Assembly: GCA_964388665.1 (NCBI GenBank)
Contig: CAYMBJ010000010.1
Span: 3,373-67,372, forward strand
Direction of reading: 5' to 3'
Length of the DNA stretch: 64,000 nt
Source of the DNA: CALCCV01 sp964388665
GTDB taxonomy: Bacteria > Bdellovibrionota > Bdellovibrionia > Bdellovibrionales > Bdellovibrionaceae
This document shows positions 53,653 to 60,998 of the stretch, in pieces (positions within the stretch are counted from its first letter, which is position 1; each line of letters starts with the position of its first letter). The translations under genes and the position numbers were made by a program. Under the pieces are notes generated by a model. That model was given only the letters and a program-made list of their open reading frames with translations, was not told where the DNA came from and did no database searches.

Positions 53653-54977
53653 CAAAGAAGCCACTGGATCGCAGGACTTTTTTGAGAGGCACCGGCGTTT
53701 TTATTGGACTTCCGCTGTTGGACGCCATGCTACCGAGTCGAGCCTATTCCCAAGCCGCACAAGGACCTATTCGATTTATGCCGATACAATGGCAATATGG
53801 AACTTATCTAAATTCACTAAGCCCAACTGGATCTGGGACTAATTTTAATTTGCCAGATCCCTACTCCGCTTTGAATCCATACAAAGCCTACATCACTCCC
53901 GTAATAAATATTCAAAATGCTTGGGGCAACGTGGACGGCGGCGGCGATCATGCAAGAGCTCAGGGGACCTATCTCACTTGCGCACGCGCAAATAAATCTG
54001 AATCAAACATTCGTTGCGGCATCTCTGCGGATCAGGTGATTGCAAATTCCATCGGTAACAAGACTCGAATCAAAAGCCTCTACCTCGCGGGAGGGGGAGC
54101 CATTGATGCAGACTCAGGATATGGCAGTGCTTACAGCCACATCTCTTGGATCAATCCAACCACACCCAACACCCCAGTCGGCACTCCCTATCAGGTCTTT
54201 GCCTCCCTATTTGGACAAGGTAACCAATCCCCAAGTGGCGATGCGCAACAACTTGCAAAACTGCGCCTTAAAAAAAGCATCCTTGATGGGGCTATCGACG
54301 ATGCCAATCGCCTATCCAATTCGTTGGGTGGTGGCGATCGCCAAAGACTGGATCAGTACTTGACAAGCGTGCGTGAGGTTGAAAAAGGCATCAGCCAGCA
54401 ATTGTCCGACGGAGGAACTCTGGGGCAGTGCTCGCCTGGATCTTCACCTCCGCAAAATCTTGACTACCAAGAACGAATCAAATCCCTTTTTGACTTAGCT
54501 GTTCTTGCCTTTCAATGCGATGCCACTAGGATTGTTCCTTTCTTGATGGGCACCCGTTCAAATTTTTACCCTTATCTAGGCGTGTCGGGAGAGCATCACC
54601 TTGAGTTGTCTCACCATGGCGACAATCAAACAAAGATTGCAGCCTTGCTAAAAATAAACAAATGGTATGCAGACCGCTTTGCAGAATTCTTAAATAAAAT
54701 GGCCTCGGTGAAAGATCTTGACGGCCAAACCTTACTGCACAACTCCATAGTCACCTATGGCGGAGACATGCGAGATGGAAACATGCACGATGATGACAAC
54801 ATCCCGCTCCTTGTTGTCGGTCGAGGTGGCGGCCAAATCAAGGGTGGACAACTGATCAATACAAAAGCAAAAATTCCCATCGCCAACGTCTGGCTCAGTG
54901 CCATGCATGCAATGGGAGTCAATCAAAATCAATTTGGCGAAGGCATCGGCCAAAGTACAGGGACACTGCCCTGGTAA
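53649..54977 (+). CDS. DUF1552-family Tat-type exported protein
   Basis: 442 residues from a GTG that overlaps the DUF1592 stop. The N-terminus carries RRTFLRGTGVFIGLPLLDAM, a twin-arginine-like signal. Family blocks include GTYLNSLSP, GGDHARAQGTYLT, SYGSAYSHISW-like block, GGDMRDGNMHDDDNIPLLVVG and the end GIGQSTGTLPW. Predicted partner of the haem-containing DUF1592 protein in the periplasm. Intact paralogue of the frameshifted copy at 50078-51422. Confidence 0.9.
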   Translation: MTKKPLDRRTFLRGTGVFIGLPLLDAMLPSRAYSQAAQGPIRFMPIQWQYGTYLNSLSPTGSGTNFNLPDPYSALNPYKAYITPVINIQNAWGNVDGGGDHARAQGTYLTCARANKSESNIRCGISADQVIANSIGNKTRIKSLYLAGGGAIDADSGYGSAYSHISWINPTTPNTPVGTPYQVFASLFGQGNQSPSGDAQQLAKLRLKKSILDGAIDDANRLSNSLGGGDRQRLDQYLTSVREVEKGISQQLSDGGTLGQCSPGSSPPQNLDYQERIKSLFDLAVLAFQCDATRIVPFLMGTRSNFYPYLGVSGEHHLELSHHGDNQTKIAALLKINKWYADRFAEFLNKMASVKDLDGQTLLHNSIVTYGGDMRDGNMHDDDNIPLLVVGRGGGQIKGGQLINTKAKIPIANVWLSAMHAMGVNQNQFGEGIGQSTGTLPW

Positions 54978-55069
54978 GAATGGCCATTGGGCTGCAGATT
55001 TGCCTTGCCTTTCTATATTCTCTTTGCAAATTTAAATGAACACTCCTGTTTGTCCGATAGGATAATGGA

Positions 55070-55765
55070 ATGAAAGATATTATCTTGCAGCCAAAGAATC
55101 GCTTCACCTGGAGTCTCCTCGCATTTCAGGGAGGCTTTGTTAACATTGGCGGGCTGCTCACTGTTCATATGTTCGTGTCACACATCACCGGATTTCCTGC
55201 TCAATTTAGCTTGGAATTAATAGATGCCAATTATCTCAAAACTCTTTACTTCGTATTGGTTCCAATATTTTTTCTATTGGGATCTTTTTCTTGCTCTCTA
55301 GTCTCTGAAATTCGGCATAGCAAAAATCTGCCACCAGTGTATATACACATTCTTCTTTCGTTGGGGGCTCTCTACGCAATCTTGTCCGTAATGGGACAAA
55401 TGCAATTCTTAGGGAGCTTCGGTGAGCCATTTGAAAATTTTCATGATTTTGTTATTCTATCTCTTCTTGCATATTCCTGCGGAGTTCAAAATGCCCTTGT
55501 AACGAACTACTCTGGATCCATCATCAGAACCACCCATCTGACAGGAATAACCACTGATCTAGGCATAGGACTGGCAAGAAGATTGATTTCAAAAAAATCA
55601 CCCGAAGGGAAAATCAACCTTGTACGAATTGAACTGATTTCTTCATTTATTGCTGGAAGCCTCATAGGTGCGTTTGTTTTTCCAGAAATCCACTTTTTGG
55701 CATTTCTGATACCGTCACTCATCAGCTGCTTGGTTGGTATCCGACTCTATTCTCCTCGTACATGA
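55070..55765 (+). CDS. DUF1275 (YoaK-like) membrane protein
   Basis: 231 residues with about six hydrophobic segments. The block GVQNALVTNYSGSIIRTTHLTGITTDLGIGL is the DUF1275/YoaK signature (shown here in parts: GVQNALVTN, TTHLTGITTDLG). Function in bacteria is not settled. AGGATAATGGA precedes the ATG. It follows the DUF1552 gene after about 90 bases and may be independent. Confidence 0.85.
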   Translation: MKDIILQPKNRFTWSLLAFQGGFVNIGGLLTVHMFVSHITGFPAQFSLELIDANYLKTLYFVLVPIFFLLGSFSCSLVSEIRHSKNLPPVYIHILLSLGALYAILSVMGQMQFLGSFGEPFENFHDFVILSLLAYSCGVQNALVTNYSGSIIRTTHLTGITTDLGIGLARRLISKKSPEGKINLVRIELISSFIAGSLIGAFVFPEIHFLAFLIPSLISCLVGIRLYSPRT

Positions 55766-55869
55766 TCGACTGATCTGCGAACTAAAAATTCGCAAAGTCG
55801 CACTACGCAATGTTGATGCTTGACTTAAAGCATAGATTCAATGAGGAAAATACAAAAGGGAGAGAACTT

Positions 55870-56310
55870 ATGAAAAACAATTATTTTTGCAATTTTTTTG
55901 CGGTGGCCGCTGCACTATTGGTGTCTGCAGCGCAGTTTTCGTTTGCTTCAGGAAAGTGCATTTCAGAGGGAGAGGCTAGCTTCGAGTGGATTTGGTGCAC
56001 AAACAATGACGCAAGTGATTTTCCAGTCGCAAGAACCTGCTTTGGTTCTCTCCTATACACTGACATAATTTATAAAGCGGTTCAGCTGGAGATCAACGCA
56101 GACGGTCATATTGATTTTGAATGTCTTTTTACAAAAGGTGCTTGGTCTGAAACGAGCCTTCCTGGTTGTCCTCGCGCGATTGAGCGCGAATTCATGTCTG
56201 CCTATGGTGAACCGAAGATTACAAAGATCACCGAGTGCTGGGAGAACGACACTATCACCTGGATCTCCGGAAAATCCTTGAATGGAATACCATTTTCTTC
56301 CAGACCATAG
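55870..56310 (+). CDS. Small exported protein, unknown
   Basis: 146 residues. GGGAGAGAACTT precedes ATG 55870, which starts a signal peptide (NFFAVAAALLVSAAQFSFAS). The mature domain has paired Cys (SGKCISE, FEWIWCTN, RTCFGS, FECLF, PGCPRA, TECWEN). The last 25 bases fall inside the left arm of palindromic repeat copy C, so its C-terminal residues (IPFSSRP) are derived from the repeat. No family recognised. Confidence 0.65.
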   Translation: MKNNYFCNFFAVAAALLVSAAQFSFASGKCISEGEASFEWIWCTNNDASDFPVARTCFGSLLYTDIIYKAVQLEINADGHIDFECLFTKGAWSETSLPGCPRAIEREFMSAYGEPKITKITECWENDTITWISGKSLNGIPFSSRP

Positions 56311-56396
56311 CTGCATTGCGCGGCCTCCCGCCAGGAGCGCGCCTCAGCGCACCCGGCCTTGCCGCCTCGGTCCAAACTCGACTTGAAATCGGTATT
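56286..56396. repeat. Long palindromic repeat, copy C
   Basis: About 111 bp, in the opposite orientation to copy B. The right arm (56369-56396) and the shorter left arm (from 56286, AATACC then ATTTTC) are partial inverted copies. On the minus strand the core GACCGAGGCGGCAAGGC then CGCTGAGGCGCGCTCCT matches copy B at about 35 of 41 positions. The element overlaps the stop of the plus-strand gene and ends just before the minus-strand lipoprotein stop (56398). Confidence 0.72.
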
Positions 56397-56397
56397 A

Positions 56398-57591
56398 TCA
56401 ATAGACGTGATATTTATTTTTTGGCCTATTTTGATCAGACTCGCGCAGATCAAACCATTCAAGCCCAATGCTGCCCGAACTCAGGAGCAAGATTTGTCTC
56501 TGGAAAACGAGATCACTCAGATCCGTAGCATCAAAAACCACCTTTAGTCGCACGCGCTTGGCTTTAAACCTTGATGCGTTCACTCTTTCATACAATTCCA
56601 AACTTGCGTTTCCTTGCGAGTCGTTTTGCGTATGCCAAGCATCACCCTCTAGGTCGAATTCCAACTCGTCGTATACACCCCCATCTAAGAGCAGTGTCAG
56701 CCGCAGTCGCAAAGGCGCACCATCCACATAGATCGATCGAAAATCTACATTGAGTGCCTTTGACTCCCCATCAATAGCCAGGGGGCAATACTGAGGAAGC
56801 GTATTCAGTTCATACCTCGATTCAAAAAACTGGTGAAGTTCGATCTTGCTAAAGGTCCTATCCATCCAAATACTTTTAGGTCCTTCAATAGCGGCAGCAA
56901 AATCGCCAAAACCGTGGTCTCTTAACACAGCAACGAACTCTTCAGGCGAATGGTCATTCATCTCGTACATTAACCAATGTGCTACATTCCTCACTGCCTC
57001 ATAGTCCTCTGGTTTAATTTTTATCAACTTCAAAGGATCGAAACCTGGAATCAACCCTGCATCGTGTGCATTAAGGATTTTAAGACCAATTAAGAACTCA
57101 TGGATAAGCAACAAAGCTCTGTCATCAGGCTTCATTTTGTCATAGACAATCGAAGAAATCCAAACTGACCTTCTTGTCTGAAGAGCCCGCTGGTTCGACT
57201 CAAAATACACCCCAATCTCCGCTGGCGATAGCGCATTCAATTCCACCGGCAAAAAATACCATTTCTTGCCCTTCACGGTGTCCATCAAGAGTTGATAAAA
57301 GTCCGGTGACTTTCGCTGAATACCTCTTAAAACTGGCGCCACGTACCCCTGGTATTCTGACAATTTGTCTATAGATTTAATGAAGTCTTCAATAGGTCGG
57401 CCGTCGACCACATTTCCACCCGCACCATCCCAAGTTCCAGATGACTTGGGAATGGTCTCTTGCTTTTCCGACTTAACACACCCGACCGCGCCCAATAAAC
57501 ATGTGGAAATCAGTAATACACCCGGCACCAAAAATGATGAGGTCTGTCTAACTTTCAAACCATTCTTTAAGAAAAATTCCATTATAAACAT
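56398..57591 (-). CDS. Lipoprotein, unknown
   Basis: About 397 residues from ATG 57591 (GGGG 9 bases upstream); TTG 57606 and ATG 57582 are alternatives. A lipobox (GAVGC) follows a hydrophobic leader. Features: WDGAGGNVVDGRPIEDF after the lipobox, a helical middle with LLLIHEFLIGLKIL, and a beta-rich C-terminus. The GGNVVDG opening recalls exported Bdellovibrio proteins of unknown function. It is the first of three minus-strand exported-protein genes. Confidence 0.65.
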   Translation of the reverse strand: MFIMEFFLKNGLKVRQTSSFLVPGVLLISTCLLGAVGCVKSEKQETIPKSSGTWDGAGGNVVDGRPIEDFIKSIDKLSEYQGYVAPVLRGIQRKSPDFYQLLMDTVKGKKWYFLPVELNALSPAEIGVYFESNQRALQTRRSVWISSIVYDKMKPDDRALLLIHEFLIGLKILNAHDAGLIPGFDPLKLIKIKPEDYEAVRNVAHWLMYEMNDHSPEEFVAVLRDHGFGDFAAAIEGPKSIWMDRTFSKIELHQFFESRYELNTLPQYCPLAIDGESKALNVDFRSIYVDGAPLRLRLTLLLDGGVYDELEFDLEGDAWHTQNDSQGNASLELYERVNASRFKAKRVRLKVVFDATDLSDLVFQRQILLLSSGSIGLEWFDLRESDQNRPKNKYHVY

Positions 57592-57618
57592 AGCACATGT
57601 CCCCAACCCAAAAAGACT

Positions 57619-57963
57619 TCAATACACTTTAACTTTAAAATTGGTCAAATCTGTCACGGCTTCTTTACTAGCTGTATGCCAAAAGACCTTTTGCAATTTC
57701 AAATCAATAAATCCGCTAGCGTCTTCCTCTGACCATATGGCTCCACCAGAACCCGTTTCCTGCAAGACAATTTTCGCATGCGAGAATGTCATAAGCTGAG
57801 TGCTCTTTCCCTGCAACATCTTGGGACCCTTGATCACAAGACATTGGCTTTTCTTGCTTAGACAGTGAGAAAAAGAAACATTACTTAGCTCTGCCGTGGC
57901 CAGGGCCGTCCCACATTGAAGGAGAAACAGCACCAACCACAGCTTCCCCACGAGGAACTGCAT
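57619..57963 (-). CDS. Small exported protein, unknown
   Basis: 114 residues from ATG 57963, chosen because it starts a signal peptide (FLVGKLWLVLFLLQCGTALA); no strong site is visible. The mature part includes NVSFSHCLSKKSQCLVI and ends TDLTNFKVKVY. It lies 10 bases after the stop of the lipoprotein gene upstream (57974-59212), so the two are probably co-transcribed. No family recognised. Confidence 0.6.
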   Translation of the reverse strand: MQFLVGKLWLVLFLLQCGTALATAELSNVSFSHCLSKKSQCLVIKGPKMLQGKSTQLMTFSHAKIVLQETGSGGAIWSEEDASGFIDLKLQKVFWHTASKEAVTDLTNFKVKVY

Positions 57964-57973
57964 GTGCGAGCGC

Positions 57974-59212
57974 CTATTGGCAACTTTGATCATACAAAAC
58001 ATCCAAGTCACCATGTGGCAAGATTCCCTCTAAAGTCAAATCGACAAACTGAATGGGTTTATCACAGCCATTGTATCGCAAAGGAATGTGGCGCTTTATA
58101 TCTTGAATTGGATTTGAAAATATTCGAACATAATCAATTTCAGTTTTATACAATTGATTGTTTGCACCAACCTCCTTTTCAACAGCGATCGGACCAGTGA
58201 AAAACTTCTCAATATCGGCTATCATTTTGTCAGACACAGGTGCATCGTCGCAAATGCCATTTTGAAATAGGTTTTCTGGACGGGCATTTCTATCATTTCC
58301 CTTCGGACAAAGTTCTTGTTGATGATCTTTCACCCATTGTATCCCATAGGTCAGGTCTGACCGTAGACTTAGGATATCAGCCAATCCATTGTCCGCACGA
58401 AGAGTCATAAATCCGGGGACATTTCGAATTCGCGCCATTTTTTCGCCATGGCTAAGCGCACTTTCAGAAATCTCTTTCACCATGTCTATATTTGCCAAAC
58501 TATAAGATGTATAGAACGTATAACCGACCATATAACCAGCTGCGATGTGCTGCAAAGCCAAAAAATCTGGGGCACTCATCTCAACTTGTTCAACTTTCGA
58601 AAAATCACAATCGAGCGAAAAAGAGTCCTTCGATTCGTCTAAATCGCAGACATGATCACGCTTTTCGTCGATTTTTTCAGAAAACAAATTGGGGTTTATT
58701 TGCAAGGTGAGCTTGGTATCACGATTCTCGCGCAACCAAGTCCGTAGCGAATTCCAAGCAGCTCTCTGCTCGGCAAAGAGAGATACGACATCCTCAGCAT
58801 TTGTAATTCCAACACCGGACTCAGTTAAAAAATCTCTAATAGGAGATTTTGGAATCTGCAATTGCCAAGCTTTTTTAAAATCAGCTGCATAAGCCGCATC
58901 CGTCGCCTCAAGTAGCGGCTGAACTCGAACCAACACACCTCTGTATGTCATCAATGGCGCCAGCAGTTTACTATAAAATTGAGCTTTTTTGTTGTCAGCG
59001 TTGATCCGAAGTGCCAAATCAAACATTTTATTGGCAAGTGGAAAATTGCGCATATCCACTAACATTTCGCCGGCCTCAGTTAGATCTTCTGAAGAGCTCT
59101 GATTTGTGATTTCTATTATTTTATTTTTATCGGCATTGTCATCGTTGTTGATACAGCCAGAAAGTTGCAAAGCGATTAGACAACCAAGTATTTTTTTCGA
59201 AAAAAGTTTCAT
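57974..59212 (-). CDS. Lipoprotein with helical repeat-like N-terminus, unknown
   Basis: 412 residues with a lipobox (LSGCIN). Residues about 35-95 (DLTEAGEMLVDMRNFPLANKMFDLALRINADNKKAQFYS) resemble one or two TPR-like helices; the rest has no recognised domain. It is transcribed divergently from the TIGR02147 regulator gene, with an AT-rich repeat region between. TIGR02147 regulators often neighbour exported proteins, so control of this gene by that regulator is plausible (inference). Confidence 0.65.
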   Translation of the reverse strand: MKLFSKKILGCLIALQLSGCINNDDNADKNKIIEITNQSSSEDLTEAGEMLVDMRNFPLANKMFDLALRINADNKKAQFYSKLLAPLMTYRGVLVRVQPLLEATDAAYAADFKKAWQLQIPKSPIRDFLTESGVGITNAEDVVSLFAEQRAAWNSLRTWLRENRDTKLTLQINPNLFSEKIDEKRDHVCDLDESKDSFSLDCDFSKVEQVEMSAPDFLALQHIAAGYMVGYTFYTSYSLANIDMVKEISESALSHGEKMARIRNVPGFMTLRADNGLADILSLRSDLTYGIQWVKDHQQELCPKGNDRNARPENLFQNGICDDAPVSDKMIADIEKFFTGPIAVEKEVGANNQLYKTEIDYVRIFSNPIQDIKRHIPLRYNGCDKPIQFVDLTLEGILPHGDLDVLYDQSCQ

Positions 59213-59314
59213 ATAACCCCCGTTATTATTAATTGATAAACCCAGTCTCGTATATTCAAGAACTGAACCAGGAAGGATCTATCAACTGATGGACCCACTT
59301 TCCAGATTACTTTT

Positions 59315-59354
59315 GTTAAAAGTTATGGTATATTTTAACTAAATGGTTAACTAA
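59315..59354. promoter_or_regulatory. AT-rich repeats between lipoprotein and TIGR02147 genes
   Basis: GTTAAAA (59315-59321) and TTTTAAC (59333-59339) are inverted copies; TTAACTAA is repeated directly at 59335-59342 and 59347-59354 (12-base spacing). They lie between divergent genes and within 70 bases of the TIGR02147 ATG. A candidate operator for autoregulation or divergent control. Confidence 0.4.
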
Positions 59355-59380
59355 TTGTAAGCTCTTGAAAGGATACAGGA

Positions 59381-60187
59381 ATGTCAATCTATCAGTACCA
59401 GGATTACAAGATCTACGTTAACGATCGCCTGAAATCCTTACCAAAGAGTGGCCACGGAGAATTTGGCAGAATGGCACGTCGACTAGGAGTCTCATCCACC
59501 TTGATCAGCCAAACTTTTCGCAGCAGCAAGCACCTGAGCCTGGAGCTTGCTGCAGATCTTGCAGATTACTTGGGTCTTGATGCAGAGGAAACAGAGTATT
59601 TTATATTGCTTGTAAACTATCAGAAGGCGGGCTCTCACAATCTACGTGAAAAACTAAAGGATCGTTTGAAACGCACCCAAACAACCATGCTGCAGTTAGA
59701 AAAGCGAATGAAAAAAGACGTTGAACTCAACGAAGAAATAAAATCAATTTTTTATTCGGGATGGGTCTACTCCGGGATAAGAAATCTGACTGCAATTAAG
59801 GGCTACAATCAGATCGAAAAAATCGCCACGCGCTTGAATCTGCCACTGCCCCTCGTAAAAAGCGCAATCGAGTTTCTTATCGAAAACGGCCTGTGCGCAG
59901 TAAAGAATGGTGAAATTGTCATTGGTTCAAAGCGCACCTATTTAGGCCCAGGTTCGCCCCACACTGTGAGACACCATATGAACTGGCGACTTAGGGCCAT
60001 GGAGAAAATGCTGGAGCCCAGCAGGAACGCCAATGTTCACTATACTTTTCCGATGTCGCTATCAGCTGCTGTGGCCGATCAGATTCGCGAGGAACTGCCT
60101 TCTTTTGTCGAAAAAATATCAAAGTGGGTTGGGCCATCAGAATCAGAAACCGTAAGATGCCTAAACATTGATTGGTTCGAATATTAG
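59381..60187 (+). CDS. TIGR02147-family regulator-like protein
   Basis: 268 residues. The N-terminus YQDYKIYVNDRLKSLP and the helix-turn-helix-like region (RMARRLGVSSTLISQTFRS, then HLSLELAADLADYLGL) followed by EETEYFILLVNYQKAG match TIGR02147, a family found mainly in Fibrobacter and Bdellovibrio relatives. The C-terminal half ends in NIDWFEY. It is about 25 percent alike by eye to the protein at 63084-63887. DNA binding is likely; the signal is unknown. Confidence 0.85.
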   Translation: MSIYQYQDYKIYVNDRLKSLPKSGHGEFGRMARRLGVSSTLISQTFRSSKHLSLELAADLADYLGLDAEETEYFILLVNYQKAGSHNLREKLKDRLKRTQTTMLQLEKRMKKDVELNEEIKSIFYSGWVYSGIRNLTAIKGYNQIEKIATRLNLPLPLVKSAIEFLIENGLCAVKNGEIVIGSKRTYLGPGSPHTVRHHMNWRLRAMEKMLEPSRNANVHYTFPMSLSAAVADQIREELPSFVEKISKWVGPSESETVRCLNIDWFEY

Positions 60188-60277
60188 AGCTGCTTGGGTC
60201 TTATTGCTGTTGCAGTCGCTTTTTGGTTAGAGCCATGAACTCATCTTTGCTATGATTATACGCGCTGTACACACGAT

Positions 60278-60886
60278 TCAAAAGTGGTGAGGATTCTCAA
60301 AGAGATTTAAAGAAGAAGCAAATCTTTCAAATTTTAGATACTCGGTGCCAAATAGAATCGACTCGCAATGACAGTCGGAACTCATACAGGCTGCGCACTC
60401 CGCACCATGTTGCATCTGTTGGCGCAGAAAATCCGAGCTTTTTCCAAGCACTTGAAATCCTGCCTTTCTAAAAAGTACGCTACTGTTGCCCTCGTGCCCG
60501 TTGACCCAACTTGATCCAACCACAATTTCGCAGTCTTGTTTGTTGAGCCATTCGCGAGCAGAAAGGGCTAGGCGAGTACCTAGTCCCCGTCGACGCATCT
60601 CCGGCACAACAGCAAGGTTTATGGCCCAAGCAGATTTCTTTCCTTTCATAAATCTGATGGCACTCTCCCCGAAAGTTTCGTATTTTGACAGATCATCGTC
60701 CACCTTCAAGTGCCAGCTGCTAACTCCTACAATCTTTTTTTCCTCAATGGCCACCCATACGGAATAGTTCGCTTGAGTGATCCACTTCTGAAATAGCTCT
60801 GCAATCCTGTCAAATCTCCCAAAAGTATCTTCCATTAAGCCTTTTATAGGCGGTATGTCTGCGAGCACGGCACTTCTGATTTCCAT
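60278..60886 (-). CDS. GNAT acetyltransferase with cysteine-rich tail
   Basis: About 202 residues. The acetyl-CoA-binding motif INLAVVPEMRRRGLGTRLALSAREW and the strand IVGVSSW identify a GNAT. The C-terminus has an unusual Cys cluster (GAECAACMSSDCHCES) not typical of the family and possibly metal-binding. ATG 60886 is used; GTG 60916 is an alternative. It is convergent with the TIGR02147 gene. Substrate unknown. Confidence 0.75.
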   Translation of the reverse strand: MEIRSAVLADIPPIKGLMEDTFGRFDRIAELFQKWITQANYSVWVAIEEKKIVGVSSWHLKVDDDLSKYETFGESAIRFMKGKKSAWAINLAVVPEMRRRGLGTRLALSAREWLNKQDCEIVVGSSWVNGHEGNSSVLFRKAGFQVLGKSSDFLRQQMQHGAECAACMSSDCHCESILFGTEYLKFERFASSLNLFENPHHF

Positions 60887-60998
60887 GTGGACGAATTCTA
60901 AAATCGCAGGCGGCACATTGTCTATCAGAAAGAATTATTGGCCGCATGGAGCCTTGGTTCAAAAACCAGACTATGGCCTAGAATCAGCTTGACCTACT

